32,535 nucleotides of DNA, taken from positions 1 through 32,535 of the forward strand of contig JABJKO010000006.1 of NCBI GenBank assembly GCA_018660305.1. Reading direction: 5' to 3'. Positions 1-8,810 of this stretch are shown here, piece by piece; the stretch's first letter is position 1; each line of letters opens with the position of its first letter. The DNA comes from Rhodospirillaceae bacterium. Its GTDB lineage: Bacteria > Pseudomonadota > Alphaproteobacteria > MPNO01 > UBA2964. The position numbers were made by a program, and so were the translations under genes. The notes beneath the pieces are model-generated. The model was not told the origin of the DNA. It searched no databases and worked only from the letters and a program-made list of their open reading frames with translations.

Positions 1-73
<73 letters not shown>

Positions 74-139
74 CTTGGCCAGATGCGGAAACTAGCGCAA
101 CGGGATGCAAGCCGCAAAGGCAAACGGCACGGCACGCCA

Positions 140-1120
140 TTATTGGTTCCGGGCTAATAAGGCTTCCGCCCGCCTGTCGGCCCCCGACGGCAGGGGGGCG
201 CCGCGGTCCAGTATCCAGGCGGCGATGTCGTTCCACAGAATTTCCGCCTGGGTATCGCGCAGCATCATGTGATAGCCGCCTTCATAGAGTGCCAGCCGGT
301 TGCCGTTGGTCCGGGGCAGGCGCCGCATGACGTCCTGGGTCGGCGCCCTGGGGACAATTTCGTCCTTCAGCCCATAGGTGATCAGGATTGGCGTGCCGTT
401 CAGCGACGGCGCGGCGCCATAGGCACTATCCATCAGATCCACCAGACCTTTGACCGCATCGACACGGGTTTCGTGGATGATTTTAGAATCGCGCGACAGG
501 GCCCGCAGCATGGGGATATTGTCCGACGGCGTGACGTTCAGCCCCTCGCCGGTGAGCGGAAACCACGGCATGGTGTTCGACAGCAGCCACAAGGCGCCGC
601 GCTGAAACACATTCATGTGCGCCCGTCCCCACACCGCCGGCGCCACGAGAACCGCGCTTTCAATGCCCTTGATGGGTCCCCGGGAGAGCGCCGCCATGGT
701 GACCGCGCCGCCCATGCTGACGCCCACCACATGGACCGGCACGCCGGGGTGGCGTTGTTTTACCGCGATTACCGCCGCCCGCAGATCGGCGGCCATCGCC
801 CTAGTGCCGGCCCAATAGCCCCGGTTGGGCGCGCCGCCAAAGCCGCGCTGATCATAGGCATAGGTGGCGATATCACGATCAGCCCAGTAGGCAGCGGGCA
901 GGGCCAGCGCATTGCTGTAGTCATTGAACCCATGCAGCCCGACGATCACCGCGCGCGGCTTTCCCCCGGGCAGCCAGGATTTGAGGGGCAGCGTCACGCC
1001 ATCCCGGGCGGTCAGGGCATCAGAGGAAACAAAGGGGTCGCCGACCGCCGGCCCCATGGGCCTGACCACCGGCGCGCAGGCCGTCGCCCATAACAGAATC
1101 AGAAGAAATACGTGACGCAT
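140..1120 (-). CDS. alpha/beta hydrolase lipoprotein (monoacylglycerol lipase/lysophospholipase-like)
   Basis: This 326-residue protein belongs to the serine hydrolases of the monoacylglycerol lipase/lysophospholipase type and probably cleaves a lipid ester; the substrate is not evident. The nucleophile elbow GVSMG puts the catalytic serine at residue 135, with Asp253 (LKDEIVP) and His284 (GGYHMML) completing the triad. The oxyanion-region HG motif is at about 63-64 (GLHGFND). The N-terminus [15 protein letters not shown] is a lipoprotein signal with lipidated Cys15, so the product should sit on a membrane facing the periplasm. I chose the ATG at 1118-1120 because it begins exactly at this signal. 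A GTG at 1175-1177 would add 19 residues in front of it and spoil the signal. No good Shine-Dalgarno site is visible at either start. The gene diverges from the zinc-finger gene at 1232. Confidence 0.85.
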   Translation of the reverse strand: MRHVFLLILLWATACAPVVRPMGPAVGDPFVSSDALTARDGVTLPLKSWLPGGKPRAVIVGLHGFNDYSNALALPAAYWADRDIATYAYDQRGFGGAPNRGYWAGTRAMAADLRAAVIAVKQRHPGVPVHVVGVSMGGAVTMAALSRGPIKGIESAVLVAPAVWGRAHMNVFQRGALWLLSNTMPWFPLTGEGLNVTPSDNIPMLRALSRDSKIIHETRVDAVKGLVDLMDSAYGAAPSLNGTPILITYGLKDEIVPRAPTQDVMRRLPRTNGNRLALYEGGYHMMLRDTQAEILWNDIAAWILDRGAPLPSGADRRAEALLARNQ

Positions 1121-1231
1121 GGAGGGGAAAGGCCGAGATAGCTTGCACAGGATTCCTCTTTGGGTATCATCGCGCACCCGACAGGGTCAATGAACCCGCA
1201 CCCACGGCGCACCGAGCGCAGGAGAATACCC

Positions 1232-1438
1232 ATGGCCAGCCCATCCTCTGAAACCGGGGCCCCGGAACCGCCGGAAACCATCGAAGTCGAAGACACCACC
1301 GTGGCATGCGATGGCGGCGGCGGCGCGCTGGGCCACCCGCGGGTATTCCTGACGCTGAAAGGCGGCCGCGCCGAATGCGGCTATTGCGACCGGCTTTTTG
1401 TGCTGAAAGAAGGGGTAAAGCCGGCCAGCGGGCATTGA
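1232..1438 (+). CDS. small CHCC-type zinc-finger protein (NDUFS6-like)
   Basis: This 68-residue protein resembles the zf-CHCC family, which includes the complex I accessory subunit NDUFS6 and many short alphaproteobacterial proteins. Candidate zinc ligands are Cys26, His35 (GHPRVFL), Cys49 and Cys52 (CGYC), in the order and spacing typical of the family. The first 20 residues are acidic and Pro-rich and are probably disordered. The ATG at 1232 has AGGAGA about seven bases upstream; an earlier in-frame ATG at 1160 lacks such a site. The protein may contribute to respiratory complex I, but that rests only on family resemblance. It lies between a divergent lipoprotein gene and polA. Confidence 0.75.
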   Translation: MASPSSETGAPEPPETIEVEDTTVACDGGGGALGHPRVFLTLKGGRAECGYCDRLFVLKEGVKPASGH

Positions 1439-1580
1439 TAGCCCGAATGGTCCCCGGAAAATATCCTTTGGATAATTTGATACAATTTTCCCACGGGACA
1501 GTACCGACAATCCGCTGACCGCCCCTCGACTCCGACGCCTCCGTGCGGCATGTTTTGCCAAACAGTGAGGGAGCGGTCGG

Positions 1581-4403
1581 ATGGCCACCAAGGCAACACA
1601 GGACAGCGCGAAACAGGACCATGTGATCCTGATCGACGGGTCGGGCTACATCTTCCGCGCCTATCATGCGCTGCCGCCCATGACCCGGCCCGACGGCACG
1701 CCGGTCAACGCGGTCTATGGCTTCACCTCCATGCTGCTGAAGCTGGTGGATGATTCCGATGCCGAGTATCTGGCGGTGATTTTCGACACCGCGCGCAAGA
1801 CCTTCCGCTCCGATATCTATAAGGAATACAAGGCCAACCGCCCGCCGCCGCCGGACGATCTGATCCCGCAATTCAGCCTGATCCGCGATGCCACCCGCGC
1901 CTTCGGCCTGCCCCAGGCCGAGTTGGAAGGCTATGAGGCCGACGATCTCATCGCCACCTATGCAAGACAGGCGGCCGATGCGGGGCAAAGGGTCACCATC
2001 GTCTCGTCCGACAAGGATCTGATGCAGCTGGTGGACGACAATATCTCCATGATGGACCCCATGAAGGGCACCGCCATCAGCTATCCGGAGGTGGAGAAGC
2101 GCTTCGGCGTGAGGCCCGACAAGGTCATCGATATCCAGTCCCTGGCCGGCGATTCCACCGATAACGTCCCCGGCGTGCCCGGCATCGGCGTGAAGACCGC
2201 GGCGCTGTTGATCGACGAATATGGCGATCTGGACACGCTGCTGGAGCGCGCCGGCGAAATCAAACAGACCAAACGCCGCGAGAATCTGATCGAGTTTGCC
2301 GATCTCGCCCGTGTCAGCCGCGAGCTGGTGACCCTCAAGCAGGACGTCCCCGTTGAGGCGGCGTACGACAGTTTCGTTCTGCAGGAACCCGATCCCGACA
2401 ACCTCATCGGCTTTCTCGAGGAACAGGGTTTCAAAACCATCCTGGCCCGGGTCAAGGCCGAGCTCGCGCGAGACGGTCATCTCATCGATGACGACGACGG
2501 GGTGGCGGAGGCCGCCGCCGATGCGGTGACCGATGGCGGCTATGCGCTGATCCAGGAAGAGGCGGCGCTGGCCGCCTGGATCGCCGCCGCCCAGAAGCAG
2601 GGCGTGGTGGCGGTGGACACCGAAACCAATTCGCTGGACAGCCTGCGCGCCGAGCTGGTGGGCGTGTCGCTGAGTGTGGCCGAACCAGTGGCCGGCGCAC
2701 GGGCCTGCTATATCCCGCTGGGCCATGTGGCCCCCAGGGCACAGGGCGCGCTGGATCTCGGCGGTGACGGCGACAATACCGCCAGCGACGGCACCCCCAA
2801 ACAGATCCCCCTGAAGAAAGCCGTGGCTGCGCTCAAGCCCCTGCTGGAAGACCGCGGCGTCCTTAAGATCGCCCATAACGCCAAGTATGACAGCGAAGTG
2901 TTCGCCCGCCAGGGCATTCACATGGGCCCCATCGACGACACCATGCTACTGTCCTATGTGCTGGAAGGCGGCGCCCATGGCCATGGGCTCGACGAGCTAA
3001 CCCTGCTGCACACCGGTCGGACCAATATCAAGTTTTCGGAAGTCTGCGGTACCGGCAAGAACCGGATCGGGTTCGCCGAGGTCGCCCTGGACAAGGCACT
3101 GGATTATGCCGCCGAAGATGCAGATGTAACCCTGGCGCTGCACCGGATCCTCAAGCCGCGCCTGGTCTCTGAACACATGGCGACGGTCTATGAGACCATC
3201 GAGCGCCCGCTGGTGGACGTACTGGAGGAGATGGAGACCCACGGTATCAAGGTCGATGCCACCGAGCTCAAGCGGCTGTCCGACGATTTCGAAAAACGCA
3301 TCGCCGATCTTGGCGAGGAGATCCACGAACTCGCCGGGCATGAATTCAATGTGGGCTCCCCCAAGCAGCTCGGCGAGATCCTGTTCGACGAGATGGGACT
3401 GCCTGGCGGCAAGAAGGGCAAGACCGGCGCCTATGCCACCGGCGCCGACATCCTGGAAGGGCTGGCCGCCCAGGGCCACGATCTGCCGGCGCGGGTGCTG
3501 GATTGGCGGCAATTGTCCAAGCTCAAAAGCACCTATACGGATGCGCTGCTCGGTCAGATCAGCCCCGAGACAGGACGGGTCCATACGTCATACTCGCAGG
3601 CCATCGCCTCCACCGGACGGCTGTCGTCCAACGATCCCAATCTGCAGAACATTCCCATCCGCACCGAGGAGGGCCGCAAAATTCGCAAGGCCTTTGTCGC
3701 CGAAAAAGGCCATGTGCTGCTGTCGGCGGATTACTCGCAGATCGAATTGCGGCTGCTGGCTCATGTGGCCGATATCACGCCCCTCAAGGAAGCGTTCCAC
3801 GAGGGCGCCGATATTCACGCGGCCACCGCCAGCGAGGTGTTCGGCATCCCCCTCGACCAGCTCGACGGGCCGACGCGGAATCGCGCCAAGGCGATCAATT
3901 TCGGCATCATCTATGGCATCTCGCCCTTTGGCCTCGCCCGCCAGCTGGCCATCCCGCAGAAAGACGCCAAGACCTATATCGAGGCCTATTTTGAAAAATA
4001 CCCGGGCGTGCGGGACTATATGGAGGAGAAGAAGGAGGCGGCGCGGGCCGACGGCTTCGTCACCACCATCTTCGGGCGCAAGGTGCATGTGCCGGGAATC
4101 AACGACAAGAACCCGGCACGGCGCAACTTCATGGAACGTGCCGCCATCAACGCACCGCTCCAGGGGGCGGCCGCCGATATCATCAAACGGGCCATGATCC
4201 GCATGCCCAGGGCCCTGACACGGGCAAAGCTAAAGGCGAAAATGCTGCTGCAGGTGCACGATGAATTGATCTTCGAGGTGCCGGAAGCCGAACTCGACAA
4301 AACCACCGAAGTGGTCACCGCCACCATGGAGGCCGCCGCCCATTTGTCGGTCCCGCTGGTGTGCGAAACCGGTGTCGGGTCCTCCTGGGACGAGGCACAT
4401 TAG
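1581..4403 (+). CDS. polA: DNA polymerase I
   Basis: This 940-residue protein has the full three-domain layout of DNA polymerase I, used in Okazaki fragment processing and repair. The N-terminal 5'-3' exonuclease spans about residues 12-310 (LIDGSGYIFRAYHALPP, EADDLI, DSTDNVPGVPGIG). The 3'-5' exonuclease appears active: D346 and E348 lie in VDTETNS, followed by AHNAKYD and a late YAAEDAD motif. The polymerase domain has motif A (DYSQIELR, D717), motif B (RNRAKAINFGIIYG, K770 and F774) and motif C (QVHDE, H893 and D894). Phe774 matches the E. coli position that discriminates against dideoxynucleotides. The ATG is preceded by GAGGGAG with good spacing. An AT-rich stretch with a TACAAT hexamer at 1481-1486 could hold a promoter, but no convincing -35 is visible. 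The gene converges on the hemerythrin gene, with seven bases between stops. Confidence 0.98.
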   Translation: MATKATQDSAKQDHVILIDGSGYIFRAYHALPPMTRPDGTPVNAVYGFTSMLLKLVDDSDAEYLAVIFDTARKTFRSDIYKEYKANRPPPPDDLIPQFSLIRDATRAFGLPQAELEGYEADDLIATYARQAADAGQRVTIVSSDKDLMQLVDDNISMMDPMKGTAISYPEVEKRFGVRPDKVIDIQSLAGDSTDNVPGVPGIGVKTAALLIDEYGDLDTLLERAGEIKQTKRRENLIEFADLARVSRELVTLKQDVPVEAAYDSFVLQEPDPDNLIGFLEEQGFKTILARVKAELARDGHLIDDDDGVAEAAADAVTDGGYALIQEEAALAAWIAAAQKQGVVAVDTETNSLDSLRAELVGVSLSVAEPVAGARACYIPLGHVAPRAQGALDLGGDGDNTASDGTPKQIPLKKAVAALKPLLEDRGVLKIAHNAKYDSEVFARQGIHMGPIDDTMLLSYVLEGGAHGHGLDELTLLHTGRTNIKFSEVCGTGKNRIGFAEVALDKALDYAAEDADVTLALHRILKPRLVSEHMATVYETIERPLVDVLEEMETHGIKVDATELKRLSDDFEKRIADLGEEIHELAGHEFNVGSPKQLGEILFDEMGLPGGKKGKTGAYATGADILEGLAAQGHDLPARVLDWRQLSKLKSTYTDALLGQISPETGRVHTSYSQAIASTGRLSSNDPNLQNIPIRTEEGRKIRKAFVAEKGHVLLSADYSQIELRLLAHVADITPLKEAFHEGADIHAATASEVFGIPLDQLDGPTRNRAKAINFGIIYGISPFGLARQLAIPQKDAKTYIEAYFEKYPGVRDYMEEKKEAARADGFVTTIFGRKVHVPGINDKNPARRNFMERAAINAPLQGAAADIIKRAMIRMPRALTRAKLKAKMLLQVHDELIFEVPEAELDKTTEVVTATMEAAAHLSVPLVCETGVGSSWDEAH

Positions 4404-4410
4404 GGCGGCG

Positions 4411-4965
4411 TCACAGATGCTGGTCGAGACGCTCTTTTAATTCCTGATAGCGGGCTGTCACGCTCGGCCCGAATATCGGGTCCGCCTCGGGCGCGGCCGC
4501 CGCGGCATATTCCTGAACCCGGGCCCACTCCTCATCGGTCAACACACCCAACGCCTGCGGAAAGACGATGTCTTCCTCGGTTGCCATGTGCCGTCGCTGG
4601 TGCTCGACATAGGCGCGGCCGAGGGTGATGACACGATCGCCAAGGGCAGAATTGTCGCCACCTTCCAGATGGGTCACGGAATCGCGAAACGCCTTGGTCA
4701 GTTCGGCGAGCTTCAGATGATCGTCCTGTAGCTGATCCACCACCGGCAGCAATTCCGTCCGTTGCCCCAAACAATCGAAAACGAAATCCTCCAGAGGATG
4801 ATGGAATACATCGGGGTAGTATTTGATGTAGTCGAGGATATGCGCCAGCAGATCGAAATTCGGTTCCTGACCGTGCTCGATGGCCTCAAGCTCGCGGTCG
4901 ATCAGGTCGAATATCTGCACCAGATGGCGATGATCCTCCTGCAACTTCGCAATGATTTCGGTCAT
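4411..4965 (-). CDS. hemerythrin HHE-domain protein
   Basis: This 184-residue soluble protein is predicted to be a four-helix bundle carrying an oxo-bridged diiron site. Candidate ligands are the His residues in EDHRHL (12, 14), the FHHPLE block (His55, His56, Glu59), DDHLKL (His83) and EHQRRHMATEE (His122, His126, Glu130). Such proteins bind O2 or NO, or take part in iron or redox stress responses; the specific role here cannot be read from sequence. The ATG at 4963-4965 is preceded on its strand by GGAGAGG five bases away and is preferred over an upstream in-frame start that adds seven residues. It diverges from the small membrane-protein gene at 5096. Confidence 0.88.
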   Translation of the reverse strand: MTEIIAKLQEDHRHLVQIFDLIDRELEAIEHGQEPNFDLLAHILDYIKYYPDVFHHPLEDFVFDCLGQRTELLPVVDQLQDDHLKLAELTKAFRDSVTHLEGGDNSALGDRVITLGRAYVEHQRRHMATEEDIVFPQALGVLTDEEWARVQEYAAAAAPEADPIFGPSVTARYQELKERLDQHL

Positions 4966-5095
4966 GGCACCTCTCCACGAAGTCATTGCACATTATTTTT
5001 GGCGGCGCGGACTTAATCCATTTCAAATCCAGCACCGGCGCCCTGGGATAAAATTCCAAATCGGCGCAGGATTTAATGACGCAGGAGATCCCCCT

Positions 5096-5356
5096 ATGAT
5101 GAAGCTGGATGCCCTCAAGCTTGGCCTTGCGACGGCTATGATCCTTGCCATTATCTGGCTGATCTGCAGCGCCTTCGTGGTCTTTATCCCGGCTGCGATG
5201 ATGCAGGTGAGCGGCCATATGCTGCATGCCGATCTGACCGGCCAGGCATGGTCCATGCATTGGACCGGGTTCCTGTCAGGCCTGATATTCTGGAGTGTCC
5301 TGGGCGGCCTGCTGGTCTGGGCGGTTGCCGCTGTTTACAATCGCCTGAGCGCCTGA
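5096..5356 (+). CDS. small two-helix inner-membrane protein (DUF5676-like)
   Basis: This 86-residue protein has two clear membrane segments, about residues 10-30 (GLATAMILAIIWLICSAFVV) and 55-80 (SGLIFWSVLGGLLVWAVAAV). The short loop between them is rich in Met and His (MMQVSGHMLH, then MHW). Its size and two-helix layout resemble the DUF5676 membrane proteins, whose function is unknown; this assignment is from memory of the family shape. AGGAG lies about eight bases before the ATG at 5096, and a second ATG follows immediately. Its neighbours are a hemerythrin and a possible diiron oxidase. The Met/His loop could touch a metal, but that is speculation. Confidence 0.7.
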   Translation: MMKLDALKLGLATAMILAIIWLICSAFVVFIPAAMMQVSGHMLHADLTGQAWSMHWTGFLSGLIFWSVLGGLLVWAVAAVYNRLSA

Positions 5357-5422
5357 CGCCTTCATTGACCCCCGCTTCCTCTCACGGGACAATGTGTCCA
5401 TAAAAATCAGGGAGGAAGTCAG

Positions 5423-6145
5423 ATGCCAGGCCAGGAAGTCATCGAGCGGCTGGATGCGGAAGTAAACGATTTCGTCGAACGGTGTCTCATCTTCCGCGAG
5501 GATGCCTGGACACCCAACCGGTGCCGCGCCTGGGTGCTGCAGCACCGGCAGAACACCCGCCAGCGCAATTCAGTGCTCAAGCTCAAGACGGCGACCAACT
5601 GTCCCATCTGGGACATCAAGCTCGATATCATCCACGCCTGCTCGCAGGAGATCATCGCCGATGACGAGTTTGGCGGCGGCGACCCCCATTGGAAAATCCT
5701 CGAGGATCTCGGGATCTGCATCGGCATGGACCGCGGCGAGATTCAGAACGCCACCCCGACGCCGACCACCCAGCTATGCTGGGATGCCTGGTCCGGGCTC
5801 ATGTCGAACTGCCACTGGCTGCTGGGTTTGATCGCCAATACCTGCGCCGAGCGCCATAACGTGCCGGGCTATGGCACAGGGCTGACGAAGGAAATGGGCT
5901 GGAACGCCATGGTGGGCACCAAGTGGATGGAGCTCTTCGATCTATCCCGGGACGACGTTAAATTCTTCACCATCCATACCGAGGCCGATCTGGAACATTC
6001 CGAGCTCGGCTGGCGGACCATCGCCGACTATGCCGAGGATCTCAATTTAGTGGATGACGTGGTGGAATCGTGCCACCGCAATCTGGTGGTCTGGGAACAT
6101 TACTTCAACGGCATCTGCCATCTCGGCGATGCCATGGACGGGTAG
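5423..6145 (+). CDS. heme-oxygenase-like diiron oxidase candidate (TenA/PqqC-like fold)
   Basis: This 240-residue protein looks like the iron-containing redox enzymes of the TenA/PqqC/CADD fold. All six ligands expected for a heme-oxygenase-like diiron oxidase can be placed: E82-x6-H89 (EFGGGDPH), E143 (CAERHNVP), and the closing motif H185-x3-D189-x2-H192 (HTEADLEH). The spacing closely matches the ligand set known for Chlamydia CADD (E81, H88, E142, H174, D178, H181). Family members oxidise amino acids, fatty acids or their own side chains; no substrate can be inferred here. There are seven other Cys residues and no signal peptide, so the protein is probably cytoplasmic. The ATG has GGAGG seven to eight bases upstream. 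It follows the small membrane-protein gene by 66 bases on the same strand. A metal-free PqqC/TenA-like role is the main alternative. Confidence 0.72.
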   Translation: MPGQEVIERLDAEVNDFVERCLIFREDAWTPNRCRAWVLQHRQNTRQRNSVLKLKTATNCPIWDIKLDIIHACSQEIIADDEFGGGDPHWKILEDLGICIGMDRGEIQNATPTPTTQLCWDAWSGLMSNCHWLLGLIANTCAERHNVPGYGTGLTKEMGWNAMVGTKWMELFDLSRDDVKFFTIHTEADLEHSELGWRTIADYAEDLNLVDDVVESCHRNLVVWEHYFNGICHLGDAMDG

Positions 6146-6157
6146 CACCCGCTGCCT

Positions 6158-6961
6158 TCAGGGGCTCAGGTACCGGCTAATTTCGATAGGAAAGTCGCGA
6201 ATCACGGAACCGGGATCGCGGCCCGCCAGATCGTGGCTGAACAGTTCGAACTCCAGCTTTCCGGCATAGGCGGACGAGTCGATTGAAGTCATGATCTCAC
6301 TGAGATCCAGAGAACCCTCCGCCAGCGTATCCCGCCCGGCCACCAGCCCGTTCTCCAATCGCACATTACAGAGCTGAACCAGCGCCACCTGATCGGCGTG
6401 GTTTTGCAGCGTGTCCCTAAGACCCGGATCCCACCACGAGTGATAGAGGTCGAGGATCAGCTTGGCGTTGGCATAAGGCGCCACCATCTCAAGACCATGG
6501 CCGCAGGAATTGATACAGCCCTTGGTCAGGATATCGCCCGGATAGACCGGCTCCAGCCCGAGTATTACACCAGCATCCTCGGCCCGCTCGGCGAGAGAAG
6601 CTAACCCCTCGGCCACCAGCGTATGCGCCGCCGGCACCGGCAGAGGCGGCTGCCCGAGCCCGCCGGTAATCACGCACAGCACACCGGCATTAAGACGCGC
6701 GGCGGCTTCAATCAGTTCTTCGTTCGAAAATTTATGCGGGTTGGGATCGCCCAATGTGAAATAGCCGGCGCTGTTGAGGGACGAAACGGAAAGCCCGTTA
6801 TCGGCCAGACAGCTCTCAAGGCCGGCAAGCCCCATCTCGGCGATGGCCGCCCGTGTGATGCCTACCGATGCCGCGCCGCCTGCCCGGACGTCGCTGGCGA
6901 AGTCCGGAAAGGACAGCGCGTCGCCGCAAATATAATGATTCACCGAGAGATCAAGAGCCAT
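6158..6961 (-). CDS. sugar phosphate isomerase/epimerase-like TIM-barrel protein
   Basis: This 267-residue protein belongs to the xylose-isomerase-like TIM barrels (AP endonuclease family 2 superfamily), which include hydroxypyruvate isomerases, ketose 3-epimerases and inosose dehydratases. Likely metal ligands are E137 (GLEPVY), D171 and H174 (LDLYHSWW), Q196 in place of a His on the next strand (VQLCN), and E239 (FELF). A Gln at that strand position occurs in hydroxypyruvate-isomerase-like members, so it need not mean loss of activity. The substrate is unknown. The ATG lies three bases after the stop of the SulP gene upstream on the same strand (TAA GCC ATG), so the two are almost certainly cotranscribed and probably translationally coupled. 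It ends 12 bases from the convergent oxidase gene. Confidence 0.8.
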   Translation of the reverse strand: MALDLSVNHYICGDALSFPDFASDVRAGGAASVGITRAAIAEMGLAGLESCLADNGLSVSSLNSAGYFTLGDPNPHKFSNEELIEAAARLNAGVLCVITGGLGQPPLPVPAAHTLVAEGLASLAERAEDAGVILGLEPVYPGDILTKGCINSCGHGLEMVAPYANAKLILDLYHSWWDPGLRDTLQNHADQVALVQLCNVRLENGLVAGRDTLAEGSLDLSEIMTSIDSSAYAGKLEFELFSHDLAGRDPGSVIRDFPIEISRYLSP

Positions 6962-6964
6962 GGC

Positions 6965-8596
6965 TTAAGCGGCCGTACCGATTTTCGCCACCGCCTGCTT
7001 GAGCGCGTCGAGGCGGGAGACATGATGGTGATCGTCCGGCAACAGCTTGAGCACGCCCAGCCGGTTCAGGGTCTCGGCAACATCCGGGCGGACACCGACC
7101 AGGAAGACATTTTTGTCGTGGCGCTGAGCCTGGGTAATGGCGTCCTCCAGCCCCAGCGACGCACTTGAATCCAGAAAGGGGACGTCTCGGAGATCCAGTA
7201 CAAGGGCATCGAATTCATCGAGGGCGCCGAGGCACCGGGCCATGCCTTTGGCAGCGCCGAAGCTGAACGGGCCGCTCAGATGATAGAGGACAACCCGGCC
7301 GCCACCCGAATCGAGCACTGCCTTTTCCGCACTGGTCAGCTCTGGCTCATCGGTTGCGCCGGTGAGCGATTTGATATTCGCAAGTTGCAGATCGGACATG
7401 CGTTTAACGAAAAGCAGGCTCGCCAACACAATGCCCACGGCCACCGCCGTGATCAGATCCACCAGCACGGTGAGCAACAGAACCACCAGCATGAAAAAAA
7501 CACCGGCCTTGGGAGCGGTACGAATGCGTTTCAGATAGGGCCAATCGATGATGTCTATACCGACCCGGATCAGAATACCGGCGAGCACAGCGTGGGGAAT
7601 ATGCTGCGCCATACCGCCAAGACCGAGCACGACGGCAAGCAGCACCAGCGCATGAAGCGCGCCTGAAATTGGCGTGCGGCCACCGGTCCGGACATTGACG
7701 ACGGTGCGCATGGTGGCGCCCGCACCGGGAATGGCGCCGAATACCCCGGCAATTGCATTGCCGATGCCTTGCCCGATCAGCTCGCGGTCGGAATCGTGAG
7801 ACGTCCGGGTGACGTTGTCGGCGATCAGCGATGTCAGCAGGCTATCGATCGAGCCCAGCAACGCCAGGACCAGCGCCGACTGGACGATGCCGGGCACCGC
7901 CTCCAGCGTGAAACTCGGCAGGTGTGGATCGGGCAGGCCGGTGGGAATTTCACCGAGGATGGGCGCCCCGGGCAGGAAATACAGAACCAGCAAAGTGCCT
8001 GTCACGAGAGCGACCAGGGGCGCGGGAATGACCCGGTTTATCCGGGACGGGCACAGAAAAACGATCACGAGGGCGACAAGGCCGACTATCGTCGCATCCA
8101 GCGTTGGCGACAGGAGCAGATCGGGCAGGCCCATAAGCGCCCCCAGTGGACCACCGCCCGGGGTCGCGTGCCCGACAAGAGGCGCCAGTTGCAGGATGAT
8201 GATGATGCACCCGATGCCGCTCATGAAACCCGAGATCACGGGAAAGGGCACAAGGCTGATATAGCGGCCAAGCTTGAAAATTCCAAACAGGATCTGAAAA
8301 AGCCCGGCCAGCATGACCACCGTGAAGGCCATGGCCGGTTCATGACCATATTGCGTAATCACACCCGCCATAACGACGGTCATGGGTCCGGTGGGGCCTG
8401 ACACCTGCGCCGGCGTGCCGCCGAACAACGCCGCGAAGAAACCGACGAAGATGGCGCCATACAGACCGGCGACCGGACCAGCGCCGGACGCGACACCAAA
8501 GGCCAGGGCAAGCGGCAGGGCAACCACGGCCGCCGTAACACCGCCATAGATGTCACCGCGGAGATTGTCGAACCGTAGACCGTGAATGAGTCCCAT
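6965..8596 (-). CDS. SulP-family anion transporter with C-terminal STAS domain
   Basis: This 543-residue inner-membrane protein has the SulP layout: a hydrophobic core of roughly ten or more helices over residues 15-420, then a cytoplasmic STAS domain at about 434-543. The family signature SGPTGPMTVV starts at residue 66. The STAS motif LDLRDVPFLDSS puts the usual acidic/serine cluster at D476, S477 and S478. SulP proteins move sulfate, bicarbonate or dicarboxylates, often with Na+ or H+; the substrate cannot be decided here. I chose the ATG at 8594-8596, which starts MGLIHGLRFDNLRGD as in relatives; an in-frame ATG at 8654-8656 would add 20 residues, and neither has a strong ribosome site. 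The downstream TIM-barrel gene is coupled to it, which hints at an organic anion or sugar acid, though weakly. Confidence 0.9.
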   Translation of the reverse strand: MGLIHGLRFDNLRGDIYGGVTAAVVALPLALAFGVASGAGPVAGLYGAIFVGFFAALFGGTPAQVSGPTGPMTVVMAGVITQYGHEPAMAFTVVMLAGLFQILFGIFKLGRYISLVPFPVISGFMSGIGCIIIILQLAPLVGHATPGGGPLGALMGLPDLLLSPTLDATIVGLVALVIVFLCPSRINRVIPAPLVALVTGTLLVLYFLPGAPILGEIPTGLPDPHLPSFTLEAVPGIVQSALVLALLGSIDSLLTSLIADNVTRTSHDSDRELIGQGIGNAIAGVFGAIPGAGATMRTVVNVRTGGRTPISGALHALVLLAVVLGLGGMAQHIPHAVLAGILIRVGIDIIDWPYLKRIRTAPKAGVFFMLVVLLLTVLVDLITAVAVGIVLASLLFVKRMSDLQLANIKSLTGATDEPELTSAEKAVLDSGGGRVVLYHLSGPFSFGAAKGMARCLGALDEFDALVLDLRDVPFLDSSASLGLEDAITQAQRHDKNVFLVGVRPDVAETLNRLGVLKLLPDDHHHVSRLDALKQAVAKIGTAA

Positions 8597-8810
8597 GGTG
8601 TGTCCGCTAAAGGAAAGCGCCCGGAATGCTCTGGCGGAGACCGTAGAGAAGTGCATCGATTCTGTACATATCCGACGCCGTCCTTAGCGACCGCATTGGC
8701 CATCAGCGATAACGCGGTTTTGACTAGGCCATGTCCGGGTTTTGTTGACCCGCTTCTGCAACTGGCGGTAGCTTCGGATGGCGTCCCTTGTCGCTGGATG
8801 GAGAGTGGTC

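Noticed and set aside
1121..1177. 19-residue N-terminal extension of the lipoprotein hydrolase from GTG 1175-1177
   Set aside because: It would bury the lipoprotein signal that begins at the ATG at 1118-1120.
1167..2921. 584-codon antisense frame covering the zinc-finger gene and the start of polA
   Set aside because: It contradicts the well-supported genes on the other strand and has low-complexity Gly/His/Gln-rich content.
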